From Tritrichomonas foetus (Eukaryota > Parabasalia > Tritrichomonadida > Tritrichomonadidae): 64,000 nucleotides of DNA. The position numbers and the translations under genes are program-made. A model generated the notes under the pieces. It made no database searches and had not been told where the DNA came from. It worked only from the letters and a program-made list of their open reading frames with translations. The stretch covers positions 125,926 to 189,925 of the forward strand of contig MLAK01000782.1 of the NCBI GenBank assembly GCA_001839685.1, written 5' to 3'. Shown piece after piece: positions 49,221 to 59,508 of the stretch. Each line of letters opens with the position of its first letter. Position 1 is the stretch's first letter.

Positions 49221-50621
49221 ATGAATCCAAATTTCAATCTCAGCTTAATCCCCGAAAACATTCAACGACTAGAATCTGGTGAATCAATCACTGATTTCGA
49301 ACGGAATCTTTTCAATATCATTTTAGAGACGTGCTCAATTTTCCAACAAAATTTCCAAATAAATCCCATTGTTAGAGTGGCGGGCGGCTGGGTCCGCGAT
49401 CGAATTCTCGGTAAAGAATCAAGCGACATCGACTTAGCAGTAGAAAATGTAGGCTGCAGAGACTTTGCCGAAGAATTACGAAAACATACAAATTCGAAAT
49501 CCAAAATCGCCATCATAGAAGCAAACGCGGAAATGTCCAAACATATGGAGACAGTTAGAGTATGCCTATTTCACGACTTTTGGCTCGATATTTGCGGACT
49601 TCGGCCGGCTGATTATAATGCAATAAATACTTTTGGAACACCACAGGAAGATGCACAGAGACGTGATTTTACTATAAATGCTTTGTTTTATAACATTAAT
49701 TCTGGAAAAATCGAAGATTTTGTGAATGGAATTAACGATTTACAAAATTGTATACTTCGTACACCAGTTGATCCAAAAATTACATTTACTGAAGATCCTC
49801 TTCGTATTATTCGTGGTTTTAGATTTGCAGCCAAATATGGGCTCACTTTCGATCATGACCTTTTCCAAACAATTCCATTAATGCGAGAAATGCTTGAGCA
49901 AAAAGTTGCGAAAGAACGAATTTCTGCAGAATTAATCAAATCATTTGAATCATCATCTCCTCTTCAGATTATTGAAATGATTATTCGTTCAGGCTTATTT
50001 TCATCAGTTTTCAATCCATCTCATTCTTTTCCAATTAACGAAGAAGTCACTTTTCAAAGAATCCAAATAGCTTTAAGCAGAATCGAAAACACTGAAAACA
50101 CAGATTCAATTTTAGTAATTTTACTTGCTGCTATCTATTATGATTTGTCCCAACTCCCACCAATGGTTGATCCAATGAAGCCTAAAAAGAAAATTGATCC
50201 AATTGAATTCATTGTAACGCGAGAAATGAAAATATCATTAAAAATTTCTTACGATGTCTCCTTGCTGTTGAAGAGTGAAAACATTCTCAAGACATTTCCA
50301 AACCAACTAGACAGACTTTCTGTAGCGCACTGGATTAGAATAATAGGGGAAAACTGGAGATCTACAAGGTGTATAATTTTTGATGATAATCTGTTGTATT
50401 TCTTTGATGGTGAGTTAACGCAATTCATTAATGATCAAAACCTTATCGACACAATTTCAATGAAACCGCTTTTTAATGGAAAGGAGCTTGCTGCAGTTCA
50501 CAACATTCGACCAGGACCACATTTAGGAAAACTCGTTGAACAGCTGTTTAACTGGCAGGTGATGAATCCACAGGCCACACAAAATGACTACATTGAATTC
50601 GTGAAAAGTCAAAATCATTAA
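49221..50621 (+). CDS. tRNA CCA-adding enzyme (tRNA nucleotidyltransferase)
   Basis: 466 residues. A class II nucleotidyltransferase head: VAGGWVRDRILG at 53-64, the metal-binding DID at 69-71 (SSDIDLAV), then RRDFTINALFYN at 147-158 and EDPLRIIRGFRFAAKYG near 192-208, the block that selects C and A. The C-terminal half is helical, as expected for neck, body and tail. It adds or repairs the 3' CCA of tRNAs, in nucleus and cytosol; I see no clear organelle targeting sequence. All catalytic motifs are intact. A Cdc25-type gene follows on the same strand 322 bases downstream. Confidence 0.93.
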   Translation: MNPNFNLSLIPENIQRLESGESITDFERNLFNIILETCSIFQQNFQINPIVRVAGGWVRDRILGKESSDIDLAVENVGCRDFAEELRKHTNSKSKIAIIEANAEMSKHMETVRVCLFHDFWLDICGLRPADYNAINTFGTPQEDAQRRDFTINALFYNINSGKIEDFVNGINDLQNCILRTPVDPKITFTEDPLRIIRGFRFAAKYGLTFDHDLFQTIPLMREMLEQKVAKERISAELIKSFESSSPLQIIEMIIRSGLFSSVFNPSHSFPINEEVTFQRIQIALSRIENTENTDSILVILLAAIYYDLSQLPPMVDPMKPKKKIDPIEFIVTREMKISLKISYDVSLLLKSENILKTFPNQLDRLSVAHWIRIIGENWRSTRCIIFDDNLLYFFDGELTQFINDQNLIDTISMKPLFNGKELAAVHNIRPGPHLGKLVEQLFNWQVMNPQATQNDYIEFVKSQNH

Positions 50622-50943
50622 TCAATAATAGATCAAATCAAATTTCGTGTATATCTGAAACTGTTTGTAAAAATAGAGAGTGAAAGTAAATATATTACTT
50701 TTTTCTTTTAATTTATTTTATTTGTAATATAATTGTCGAGATGTGTTTTTTTGGTAAATTAAATAATTCATTAATTAATTCAATTTTCCTTGATGCTTTA
50801 ATTCATCATCAATGAGTCATGTGATAGCATAATTGACAAGTCATTTAGATTTTTGGAATCTGGGAAAAATTGATTAAAGAAATGTAAGCGGTTATTTGAC
50901 GATGATATTAACCATAACCGATTATTAATTTTGATATATCTGG
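50622..50943. other. Intergenic region, no gene seen
   Basis: 322 bases of AT-rich DNA between two plus-strand genes. TAATTAATT-type inverted stretches near 50771-50780 are the only structure seen. Confidence 0.45.
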
Positions 50944-51357
50944 ATGACAAGCGGGTGTATTGATATCAAAAGAATAAGTGCTAATCAATTGATTGGGCTT
51001 CTTCGCAATCCTGGAAATTTTAATAAAATATTGATTGTAGATTGCAGATCTCAAAAGGAATATGAAGGCGGTCATATTAAAGGGGCTGTTAATTACCAAT
51101 TTGATTCAATTGGTCAATTATATGATAACTATTATGATCCAAAAACATGCTTTGTTTTTCATTGCGAATATTCACAATGCAGAGGCCCCAACGCATTAAA
51201 GGAATTTGTGAGAATATGTGAAGAAAAGAACTGTGAAACTATTCCAACTTGCTTTGTTCTAGATCGAGGATACAAAGGATTTCACCTCACGCATCAAAGT
51301 TACACAGAAGGTGGATATTGCCCAGAACATCAGCAAAATGCAATGGGATTCTTTTAA
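50944..51357 (+). CDS. Minimal Cdc25-type dual-specificity phosphatase
   Basis: 137 residues: a single rhodanese-fold domain. Motifs match Cdc25: IVDCRSQKEYEGGHIKGAVN at 31-50 and the P-loop HCEYSQCRGP at 73-82, with nucleophile Cys 74 and Arg 80 of CX5R. Also present is LDRGYKGF near 106-113, then CPEHQQN, which matches the conserved C-terminal YCPMHHQ of Cdc25. In animals and fungi Cdc25 removes inhibitory phosphates from CDKs, using a long regulatory N terminus that is absent here. The size is that of the catalytic core only, as in plant and other protist Cdc25/arsenate-reductase-like proteins. It could therefore act on CDK or on arsenate. Confidence 0.85.
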   Translation: MTSGCIDIKRISANQLIGLLRNPGNFNKILIVDCRSQKEYEGGHIKGAVNYQFDSIGQLYDNYYDPKTCFVFHCEYSQCRGPNALKEFVRICEEKNCETIPTCFVLDRGYKGFHLTHQSYTEGGYCPEHQQNAMGFF

Positions 51358-51441
51358 GCTGTTTAATAAACTTTTTTTATTTCTTAGAATCGTATTTTAT
51401 TTTAAACAATGAACGAAATCCGACCAATAACGAAATAGAAC

Positions 51442-51603
51442 AATTGAAAGAAATAGAATAAAAGAAAGAGATATAATAAAAGAAAGAGATATAATAAAAG
51501 AAAGAGATATAATAAAAGAAAGAGATATAATAAAAGAAAGAGATATAATAAAAGAAAGAGATATAATAAAAGAAAGAGATATAATAAAAGAAAGAAACAT
51601 AAA
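51442..51603. repeat. 18-bp minisatellite, about 8 copies, between convergent genes
   Basis: Seven perfect copies of AAAAGAAAGAGATATAAT run from 51460 to 51585, with degenerate copies on both sides. It fills the space between the 3' ends of the Cdc25-type and acyltransferase genes. Because 18 is a multiple of three, a false minus-strand frame repeats six residues through the array. Confidence 0.95.
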
Positions 51604-51635
51604 AATAATATTTGTTTAGAATCACAATTGAAGAC

Positions 51636-52583
51636 TTAATCTTCTTTCTTATTTTTCATGAAAATTTCTTTATTTGTGTTAGCCAATGCTAAGCATCCAA
51701 GCTGGTTAGCCATCGCCAATTCAGCCTGCTTGGCTCTTTCTGCTGGTTCGACATCAGTTCCCTTCCAGTCGAGTTTGTCTAAAATCGTCACTTCGAGGGT
51801 CATAAATGGAATTGTGAATAGTTGGAAAATGTATTCTAATGCATCATCTTGACACCAGGCGATAGATGCCATATTTCTTGGACATAAGTAATGCTTGTAT
51901 CTTAATGTGATTGGTTGAATTGGTGTATCATTGATGAATGCGCCACTTCTGAAACCGAGCACACATTCGCCATTAGTAATTTTTCCTTCAGGGAAAATGG
52001 TAATTGGCAAATATGATGGATCATTCTGGAAGTTCTGAATTTGGGCAGTGATTCCCTCCTTCTTTGAACGATCGACATAAATAATATCAAATATTTTTGA
52101 TGTATGCTCGAAGAATGAAATCCCTTTGAGGCTAGACATAACTAGATATGAGACTGGCGCCTGTGAAAGCACTGAAATCGGATCGACCATCGTTAAATGA
52201 TTCACCACAACTGTTCGAGTTTCTGGATGGATTTCGCCATTAACTGAAATGTGGACAATACCGAGGCTGAAGAGGCAAGCACGAACTGAGAAATAGGTCA
52301 GCTTTCCGGCCCATGTTTTGAACTCGCGTTTATTATGGAATAGTGGCGAAAGAGTTCCGAGAAAAGAAACTGTCACGTAATAAAGAAAAAGGAATAGAAA
52401 AGTGAAAATCATCTTAATTGGCCCGAGAAAGACAAAGAAACAGATAACTCGTAATATTTTCAGTGGAAGCGAACATGGATATGGAGTGATATAGTAACGA
52501 AGCTCTTCTTCAGAAACTCGTGTAAGTTCGGTTTGATTATGAAGCTTTGGATCGTCAATGGGAACTGATGTATAAAGAGGCAT
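51636..52583 (-). CDS. PlsC-type lysophospholipid acyltransferase
   Basis: 315 residues. Two or three membrane spans precede the catalytic domain (RVICFFVFLGPIKMIFTFLF near 45-64). The acyltransferase motifs are present: NHLTMVD at 128-134 (NHX4D), the YVDRSK block at 169-174 and FPEGKITNG at 197-205. Their wording is closest to the LPCAT/LPEAT/GPAT4-like group, which adds a fatty acid to a lysophospholipid or glycerol-phosphate at the ER. It ends in a basic-acidic tail (FMKNKKED) that might act as a retrieval signal. The acceptor cannot be told. Catalytic residues are intact. Confidence 0.88.
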   Translation of the reverse strand: MPLYTSVPIDDPKLHNQTELTRVSEEELRYYITPYPCSLPLKILRVICFFVFLGPIKMIFTFLFLFLYYVTVSFLGTLSPLFHNKREFKTWAGKLTYFSVRACLFSLGIVHISVNGEIHPETRTVVVNHLTMVDPISVLSQAPVSYLVMSSLKGISFFEHTSKIFDIIYVDRSKKEGITAQIQNFQNDPSYLPITIFPEGKITNGECVLGFRSGAFINDTPIQPITLRYKHYLCPRNMASIAWCQDDALEYIFQLFTIPFMTLEVTILDKLDWKGTDVEPAERAKQAELAMANQLGCLALANTNKEIFMKNKKED

Positions 52584-53760
52584 GGTAATTTTTTATGTTG
52601 GCTCAATTTTATTAGAAGAGTTTGAGAAATAAAATAAAAATGTTCATATGAAAAAGTTTGCCATTGAATATAAAATTGTGAATATTGGGAAAAAAGAGAA
52701 ATGATACGATCAAAAAACTACCGCAAAAAAAAATACGATCAAAATAAGAATATTAAAGGTGAATGTGGAATCATTAATTCCTGACAGATGGTCGGATAAT
52801 TAAGAAAGAAAATATTTGTTAATTTGAGAGAAGAAATAACAAAATTCAATGACAGTATTCGCTATCTATTCAAAGTTATTAAAAAGTGGCCACAATTTTT
52901 GATCGTAATGTTTAATGAAAAAGTTACTGCCAAAAATAAAAGTTGATGATTTCTAGAAAAAAAGAAGTCGAGCATAGTTATATCATAAATATATGCATGA
53001 GCTTATTAGATTTAAAGGGTTTCACTAAGTTTCGACAGTATGCGATCAAAAAGGAATGAAGTTATTGAAGCGTATCTTCGGATGGTTGTAGTTTGGCATC
53101 ACAAAATCCCGATCATCTCACATAACTTTTTTGACCATATAGATACAATAATTGACCATAATGAAAATCACCAATGATTCGTGGAACAAATTTTGTTAAT
53201 CGATGAGGATTTTAACATCTGACTACACCAATTCCATTGCTTGACCGCTGTGTGGTGAAATTTGATTTTTCTTGATATTTAGACTACAAATTCCCATTTT
53301 CATATTTTCGAACTATGCACTTTTAATTGTTGCAATAACTACATGAGAAAAAAGAATTGGATTAATTTGTATTTGAATTAAAACATAACAATAAATAATA
53401 ATCAAAAAAAACTCATTGAATCATCTATTTCATGTCATTAATTTCACTCTCTAGCAATTGAATAAATGATATAATCAACGGAAATGTTAGTTTCATATAT
53501 AAATATTCATCTTTAAGAGAATGAATGACATAAAATGAGTAGAACAATAATCAGGACGAGATTTAAATTGAGACCAATTTTACCGTGAACACTTTTTGTT
53601 AATTTGACTTTTCATTTGACCTTAAATGTTCACGCACATTAGTTAATCATCTATTTGAGTGAATTTTATGAATGGAATATTATTTTATGATGAAATATTT
53701 AGAAGAAAAATATGAAAAAGATATGAAAACAGTTCCAAAAATTATTGGCTAACAATTTTT
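52584..53760. other. Intergenic region, 1.2 kb, no gene seen
   Basis: Between two minus-strand genes. The stretch 52900-53250 is slightly less AT-rich than its surroundings and might be an old decayed gene, but every frame is interrupted. No repeat array. Confidence 0.4.
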
Positions 53761-54774
53761 TTACATTCCAAAATCAAATTCTTCTGTTTCTTCACCAATT
53801 TCTTCTTCTTCTTCTTCAATATCCACTTCTGCAATCTCTTCACTGTTCTTGAGTTTGAAATTATTCGAATTTGGATTGATAAATTCAACGTATTCTCTCA
53901 CTTCAGCTAAATCTGCATCTCCAATGACATAATTTTCAATATTCTTGGCGATCATTTCGTAAATCTCTTTGAAAGTTGGACGCTCTTTAGCGTCTCCATC
54001 CCAGCACGCTTCAATGAGCCTCTTGTACGCCAATGGAATATTTTTCGGAAGTAGGTATCGTTTTCCAGAGCTAATATAATTTATCAAAGCTACAATTGAG
54101 CCTGGCTTTTTTCCAACAAATTTATATACAGGGTCAAATATGGTCAAAATGACGAGAGCATATGCATACACATCAACAGCTGGCCCAATTGTTGCATCTT
54201 CGTCAAAAAGCTCGGGGGCCATAAAGTAGGGTGTTCCCAGATTGCCTGTTCGATGTTCAGCGTCATTCTTCGTGAAGCGGGCTAATCCAAAATCTGCAAT
54301 TTTTGGATAGAAATCTTTATCGAAAAAGATATTTTCTGGCTTTAAATCTCGATGAATAATATTCTGTCCGTGAACAACCTGCATTCCTGCAGCTATTCCA
54401 ATAATGCATATCATTTTTTTCGTATCGTTGAATTGCGTAATTTGTCCGCGTTGTTCAAGCGCCATGATTTCTTTCATGTTTTTGTTTGGCATGTATTCCG
54501 TAAAAATAAAGAATGGGTCTCCTTTCTTTGAAGGAAAAGCGAATCCGCCCATCGAAAGAACGGCTGGATGGTTGACCGAAATAAGCGTAAAAACTTCTCG
54601 TATAAACATTTTAGGACTATCTTTGTCTTGCTGTTCTTCACTGATGATTTTAAGGGCATAGTGAATTGTTGGATCTTTCTTATTTTTGACGAGCTGAACA
54701 CATCCGAAATTTCCGCGACCTAGTTCTCGTTCGACTTCGAAGTCATTTGGATTTAATACGTATTTATCAGCCAT
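53761..54774 (-). CDS. TKL-like protein kinase
   Basis: 337 residues. Kinase domain about 12-275: GRGNFGCV at 19-26, ATP lysine in YALKII near 42, HRDLKPENIF at 141-150, DFGLARF at 161-167 and GTPYFMAPELF near 180-190. ACWDGDAKERPTFKEI near 255 is the typical tyrosine-kinase-like (TKL) WxxxPxxRPtF block. All catalytic residues are present. The C-terminal 35 residues are acidic (VDIEEEEEEIGEETEEFD). Trichomonad genomes hold large sets of TKL kinases with unknown substrates; no extra domain helps here. Confidence 0.9.
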   Translation of the reverse strand: MADKYVLNPNDFEVERELGRGNFGCVQLVKNKKDPTIHYALKIISEEQQDKDSPKMFIREVFTLISVNHPAVLSMGGFAFPSKKGDPFFIFTEYMPNKNMKEIMALEQRGQITQFNDTKKMICIIGIAAGMQVVHGQNIIHRDLKPENIFFDKDFYPKIADFGLARFTKNDAEHRTGNLGTPYFMAPELFDEDATIGPAVDVYAYALVILTIFDPVYKFVGKKPGSIVALINYISSGKRYLLPKNIPLAYKRLIEACWDGDAKERPTFKEIYEMIAKNIENYVIGDADLAEVREYVEFINPNSNNFKLKNSEEIAEVDIEEEEEEIGEETEEFDFGM

Positions 54775-55241
54775 TTAGAGAAATAATGAAATTGTATTCA
54801 AATGTCCAATCAAAAAAATATTGAAAGGAAATTGTCAAAAATAGGATGATATCAACCTTGGGGTTTTCTGTTTATATATGGTCTTTAGTTTTGAATGTAA
54901 GAAACAATGACATTTAAAATTTACGATTAAACAAATTGGCATATATTTTAGTCAGCCAGATTCAATATACTACAAGTGAATGCAGCTGACATAAAAAAGG
55001 AAATAAAACTTAGTAATATATATGTCCAGCATAGTTTCCAAAAAAGAATGAAGCAATCGAATAAAAAATTGATGGACATTATTGAAAAATGTAATAATTG
55101 AGGAAAAATATGTTATATATGGCATAAAAATCATCAATACATATCCAATAAAACCCAAAAAGAAATAAAATATATGCTATGTTTACAAACAACAAATCAT
55201 AAAAATTGATGAAAGAAAAAAATCCCTTCTTTGTTTTTTGA
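54775..55241. other. Intergenic region, no gene seen
   Basis: 467 bases between minus-strand genes. Frames there (54970-55158, 55079-55288) are low-complexity Phe/Ile/Tyr readings of AT-rich DNA and are not credible. Confidence 0.5.
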
Positions 55242-56642
55242 TTAATTTTCTTCATTTTCATTATCTTCTTTTGGAACATCTGTATCATGTCCTTGAAGTA
55301 TTAAGCGTTTGAAAAGTCTTGAACATCTTAAAATTTCAGGATTTCCTGATATTATGTCATTTTCAACAGTTTCTACAGCAGAATTACTATTCATTGTCAA
55401 TTCGTATGGATTAAAATTCAAAATTGATTTTTTACGAACCAAACAAAAAAGAAATTGATAAATTTTAAGCTTCACTTCTTCTGATACATTGGATAACATT
55501 TCCAATGATTCAACAAACAATTCTTCTGTCAAAAAGAGTTTACATGCTTCTTCAATTTGGGTTAAAATAACTTCATAAAATGAAAACAACATTTCCTTGA
55601 TTTTATAATTCGATGAAAAGAAATATTGATCAAAATTAAAATCAATGAAATATTTATGAAAATCTGGAAATATTTTGAGATAAACTTGGCAAATTAAAAT
55701 AGTTTCATATCGAACTTCTTCATTTGAAGATAAAATCATTCTTGTTAACAGTTTATCAAAATCAAAAACTGTTAATTGAGGGAAAAAAGCATCATCTTTG
55801 TAAATCATATAACGAAGGATTCTTAAACAACAACAGCATTCATCTCTATTATAATTTATTTGCTGTATTAATTTCATAATAATGGCATTATTTCTTATAA
55901 TATCTTGAACTTCAAATGAATGATTAGATGCATATAAAAGTCTTTCAAACACATCAAAAATGATTTTTATGATCTTTTGTGATAGATTTCTAATTAGGAT
56001 AGTTTTTTTGAAAAAAAGTAAATAGTTCCTAAATATTTCATCTGGTAAATCATTTCTTAAAATGATAACAGAAAATAAATCAATTGCTTTAGGAATTTGT
56101 ATTGGATTCGGAATTTCTAATAATAAATCAAAAATTCCAGTTTGGATAATGTCATTAATTGGAACAAAATCAAATAAATTAATTAATAATATAATACAAT
56201 ATCTAATTTGTTGTTCACTAAAACAAAGAATATTGTTGCATATATTTGTATAAAATTCGATTTTCGAAATGTAACAACTAAAATCATTAGTAAAAAAAGT
56301 AATCATTCCTAAAAGGCGATAAGCGTTGGTTGCTGTATTATTTTGCAAAGTCATTAATGTTACAAGATTAATTATATCGATAGTAAACATATTGAAAACT
56401 TCTTCGTGGTTTAAATAAACTAATTGAGTGATACTATCTAATCCTTCATTTTGTTTTGCAATATTTGAATCAAATAACATAGATAAAGATTCTTTAACAT
56501 ATTCTATTCGAAAATCTTCAAATTTGATTGGAATTACATAATCAGTAGTTTGTTCATTATCATTTTCATTATCTTTGATAAGAAGAAGTTTCAGTTGATG
56601 AAAATCACCAGTATTGTTTAATTTATGTTTGTAAACAATCAT
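55242..56642 (-). CDS. Armadillo-like helical repeat protein, function unknown
   Basis: 466 residues. From about residue 50 to 420 the protein is built of paired helices of about 40 residues, rich in Ile, Leu, Phe and Asn. Examples are QNEGLDSITQLVYLNHEEVF, AYRLLGMITFFTNDF and CCCCLRILRYMIYKDDAFF. This is the pattern of an armadillo/HEAT solenoid. The N-terminal segment is polar and the C terminus acidic (KEDNENEEN). Codon use is among the most AT-rich of the window, which suggests low expression. Large families of such proteins occur in trichomonads with no assigned role. A patch of four cysteines in a row near residue 274 is odd. Confidence 0.7.
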   Translation of the reverse strand: MIVYKHKLNNTGDFHQLKLLLIKDNENDNEQTTDYVIPIKFEDFRIEYVKESLSMLFDSNIAKQNEGLDSITQLVYLNHEEVFNMFTIDIINLVTLMTLQNNTATNAYRLLGMITFFTNDFSCYISKIEFYTNICNNILCFSEQQIRYCIILLINLFDFVPINDIIQTGIFDLLLEIPNPIQIPKAIDLFSVIILRNDLPDEIFRNYLLFFKKTILIRNLSQKIIKIIFDVFERLLYASNHSFEVQDIIRNNAIIMKLIQQINYNRDECCCCLRILRYMIYKDDAFFPQLTVFDFDKLLTRMILSSNEEVRYETILICQVYLKIFPDFHKYFIDFNFDQYFFSSNYKIKEMLFSFYEVILTQIEEACKLFLTEELFVESLEMLSNVSEEVKLKIYQFLFCLVRKKSILNFNPYELTMNSNSAVETVENDIISGNPEILRCSRLFKRLILQGHDTDVPKEDNENEEN

Positions 56643-56992
56643 GAGTAAATAGAAAGAAAAAAACTTAAAAAAATGGAGGACGTTTAAAATTCAAAAATCT
56701 TTAAAAATGACTAGAGTAAAACAATACTCCTGGTTTTCTCTATATATTGATTAAGAGATGAAGGAGCTACTTTTAGAAAAAGAAAAAAATCAGAGATATC
56801 AGAATTTACATCGACATATTTGAGATAGAAAAGAAAAATTTGTACCATTATTAATAAACTGGTTAGTATACAATACTGTTTGTCCTTTTGTTTACGTCGA
56901 AAAAATTATCAATGATATCAAAATGGTTCCAAATTGTGACTTTTCACTAACGGTTAAATACGTTTGAAAATTCATCGAAAAAATCTTCCAAA
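56643..56992. promoter_or_regulatory. Divergent promoter region
   Basis: 350 bases between the heads of the armadillo-like and LRRC23-like genes. TTCATCGAAAA lies shortly before the plus-strand ATG, a near but inexact Inr match. No gene seen. Confidence 0.35.
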
Positions 56993-58423
56993 ATGGATGA
57001 CAGCTCTTATTATACCCAGTCAGAAGTTTCTGAATCAGTCACGGGGACAGAATCAGTAACAGAATCAGTCACAGAATCGGCCAACGACGATGAAACAGAG
57101 TCTCCACGCAAGGAGACCGACGGAAATGAAGAAGAAACAAAGGATGAGCATCCAGAAGAAGAAGAGCAGCCAAAAATTTCAGCTGATGAAGCTCGCCAAA
57201 AAGTTCTTGATATGCTGCATGACGGTACGATCGTTTTTCCTGATGATTTTTCAAATGATGAGCTTCTTGCATTTTTAGAAAATATCGACTTTCCAACAGA
57301 AATTTCAGATGAATCAATCGAACAATATCACGGAGAATGTGTTGCCCAGATTAGGGAAGAGCTCTGTCCGCTTCCGGAAAAGCCAGATGAAGAAGATGAA
57401 GAATCAATTGTAAAACTTACGCCACAATTTATTGCCGATAGACTTTCCAATTTAGAAGAAGTTGAAGGTGAACATTTGACCTTTGCTTTAACATCATTTG
57501 CCGTTCAGGGTGCAGAGATATATGACATTTCCGCTTTGGCCACGTACGAAGCCTTAACGTACATCAAACTCAAGCAAAATATAATCTCTGATGCATCAGC
57601 ATTAAACGGTCTCCCAAGATTGAAGGAGCTCTACTTAAGCGAAAACAAATTAATTTCATTTTCTGAAATTTCTCTCCCTTCACTTGAAATTCTTGATCTT
57701 AGTCAGAATCAATTTCGCACTTTAGGAAAGCTTTCACTTCCTAAGTTGAAGAAATTAATTCTTTCACAAAATAGAATTTGCTATGTTGCACCAAGTGCTT
57801 ATTCAGAAACGCCTGAATTGAAAGAACTAGTTTTAACTGAAAATAAGATTAAAGCATTCAAGCCTAACACATTTAAGAATTTAGGACAACTTGAATCACT
57901 CACGCTTGATCAAAATCAATTTACAGAAATTAATGAGACAACATTTGAAGGATTATCTGGGTTGAAGAAACTCATATTTAACGAAAATAATATTGAGTCA
58001 ATCAAAGGCATTAATGTTTTAACATCACTTGAAACACTCGAACTTAAATCAACAGCGATCATGGAGCTTGAAGAACTGAAGCAGCTCATTGACTTGAAAT
58101 CTTTGAAATCGATCAATTTCGATGGATCGCCAGTTGATGGAAACGAAAACTTCAAATCAGACATAATTTTGATGCTTCCATGGCTTGAGACATTCGACGA
58201 TGAAGGAATCTCATTCAGCGATCGTCAAGAAGCCCTTCAACTCGATGAAGAAAGGAAAGCAGAGGCAGAACGCGCCAGGCTTGAAGCCGAACAAGAAGCT
58301 GCCGAAAGAGCCGCCGCCGAAAATGAAGAAAACACAAATAATGAAGAAGAAGATAAAAGTGACTCTAAAACTGACGGAACAGGCGAGTCATACTCAACTT
58401 ACTATGACAGTGATACAAAATAA
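56993..58423 (+). CDS. LRRC23-like leucine-rich repeat protein (radial-spoke type candidate)
   Basis: 476 residues. Residues 1-60 are acidic and repetitive (ESVTGTESVTESVTESA). Residues about 145-400 hold nine or ten leucine-rich repeats (LKELYLSENKLISF, LEILDLSQNQFRTL, LKKLILSQNRI and so on), ending with a cap MLPWLETFDDEGIS. An acidic-basic coil (DEERKAEAERARLEAEQEAAERAAAE) and an acidic tail follow. This order of acidic head, LRRs, cap and charged helix resembles LRRC23, a radial-spoke component of cilia. The LRRs are certain; the LRRC23 assignment is an architectural inference. The stop overlaps TAAA. Confidence 0.65.
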   Translation: MDDSSYYTQSEVSESVTGTESVTESVTESANDDETESPRKETDGNEEETKDEHPEEEEQPKISADEARQKVLDMLHDGTIVFPDDFSNDELLAFLENIDFPTEISDESIEQYHGECVAQIREELCPLPEKPDEEDEESIVKLTPQFIADRLSNLEEVEGEHLTFALTSFAVQGAEIYDISALATYEALTYIKLKQNIISDASALNGLPRLKELYLSENKLISFSEISLPSLEILDLSQNQFRTLGKLSLPKLKKLILSQNRICYVAPSAYSETPELKELVLTENKIKAFKPNTFKNLGQLESLTLDQNQFTEINETTFEGLSGLKKLIFNENNIESIKGINVLTSLETLELKSTAIMELEELKQLIDLKSLKSINFDGSPVDGNENFKSDIILMLPWLETFDDEGISFSDRQEALQLDEERKAEAERARLEAEQEAAERAAAENEENTNNEEEDKSDSKTDGTGESYSTYYDSDTK

Positions 58424-58779
58424 AACTATTAACAACTTTGCATTTGACTTTTTTTTAGATTTACTTTTATCATTATTATTCTTGATATTGGAGTTAAATT
58501 TTTGAAAAGTGATTTTGGTTCATTTCATTCATGAATTCGAAGAGAATGTTTTTTGATTCTACTTTTTTCATTTTGTTTTTGACTGATGGATGAAGCTTGT
58601 GAAATCGAAATAACAATACAGAATACGTTACGTATATGTCATGTAGATACAAAAAAAATAAATTTTATGATATTCGATGAAGATCGATAATCGCTCTGGA
58701 AAACAGGAGGGATGAAAAAAAATCGACATTAAAAAAAGAAACAAGAAGAAAATGGAAATTTGATTATAAAAGAGAGCAT
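58424..58779. other. Convergent intergenic region
   Basis: 356 bases between the 3' ends of the LRRC23-like and eS21 genes. AT-rich; no repeat array or gene recognised. Confidence 0.45.
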
Positions 58780-59046
58780 TTACTTGTGTTGGTTAACGCG
58801 ATAAACATTCTCAAGAAGACCTCTCTCTGTAGCAATGCGGTTAAGGGCGTTATCTGATTCACCGAGTGTACGGACGTAACCACAGAAAGCGACTGTTTCG
58901 AATTCGCCTGTTGGTAATCCTTCTTCGTTAACTTTAGCAATGCGGAACTGGCAGGATGCGTGGTCATGTGGGGCGATGAGCCTGTTTGTGGCATCGCACT
59001 TGCGTGGAACCAATACGTCGACAAGGTCTCCAGCTTCGTTTTGCAT
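58780..59046 (-). CDS. RPS21: 40S ribosomal protein eS21
   Basis: 88 residues, the usual size. It begins MQNEAGDLVDVLVPRKC and contains HDHASCQFRIAKV and AFCGYVRTLGESDNALNRIA, all clear counterparts of the eukaryotic eS21 blocks. eS21 sits on the head/platform side of the small subunit and is needed for late 40S maturation. The ATG is the first in frame; the stop forms TAAA. Codon use is GC-richer than in most neighbours, as expected for a ribosomal gene. Confidence 0.95.
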   Translation of the reverse strand: MQNEAGDLVDVLVPRKCDATNRLIAPHDHASCQFRIAKVNEEGLPTGEFETVAFCGYVRTLGESDNALNRIATERGLLENVYRVNQHK

Positions 59047-59508
59047 GTAATATCAAGAGGCCATCATTCAACCGTCATAACCGCCAATTTTGATCGTCAA
59101 AATTTCTAAATCTAAAAAATTAACCCAATACATTCATTTCATACATGATATTATATTCTATTGTATATTTTAGCAGTATATTTCCTAGAAAGATGAAATT
59201 TCAAAAACCAATTATTCATCAAATGAATATAAATGTGGTCTATTTTCAATTTAAATGGCATAAACAATATTTCTAAAATATATTAAGAGAATGATTCAAC
59301 AAAATGGGTGAAAACTGTCATTTGATTAGAAGATGAAATTTGAATGACAAATAGTTACGGGAAAATATCATTTTCAATTTATTATTATTTCAAGTAATAT
59401 TAAAAAACATTCTTTTATCTTTTTTGAGTGATCGAATGAAATACATGAAAATTAGAATTTATTCCAAGATTTTCAAATTTTTATTGAGGAGAAAAATCAC
59501 TATTAACT
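59047..59508. other. Intergenic region, no gene seen
   Basis: AT-rich, 462 bases upstream of eS21 and downstream of the Pmp-like gene. It holds the eS21 promoter, but no Inr is evident next to the ATG. Nothing else recognised. Confidence 0.4.

Noticed and set aside
51377..51625. 82-codon minus-strand frame repeating six residues
   Set aside because: The 18-bp minisatellite is a multiple of three and simply reads through; it lies between two convergent genes.
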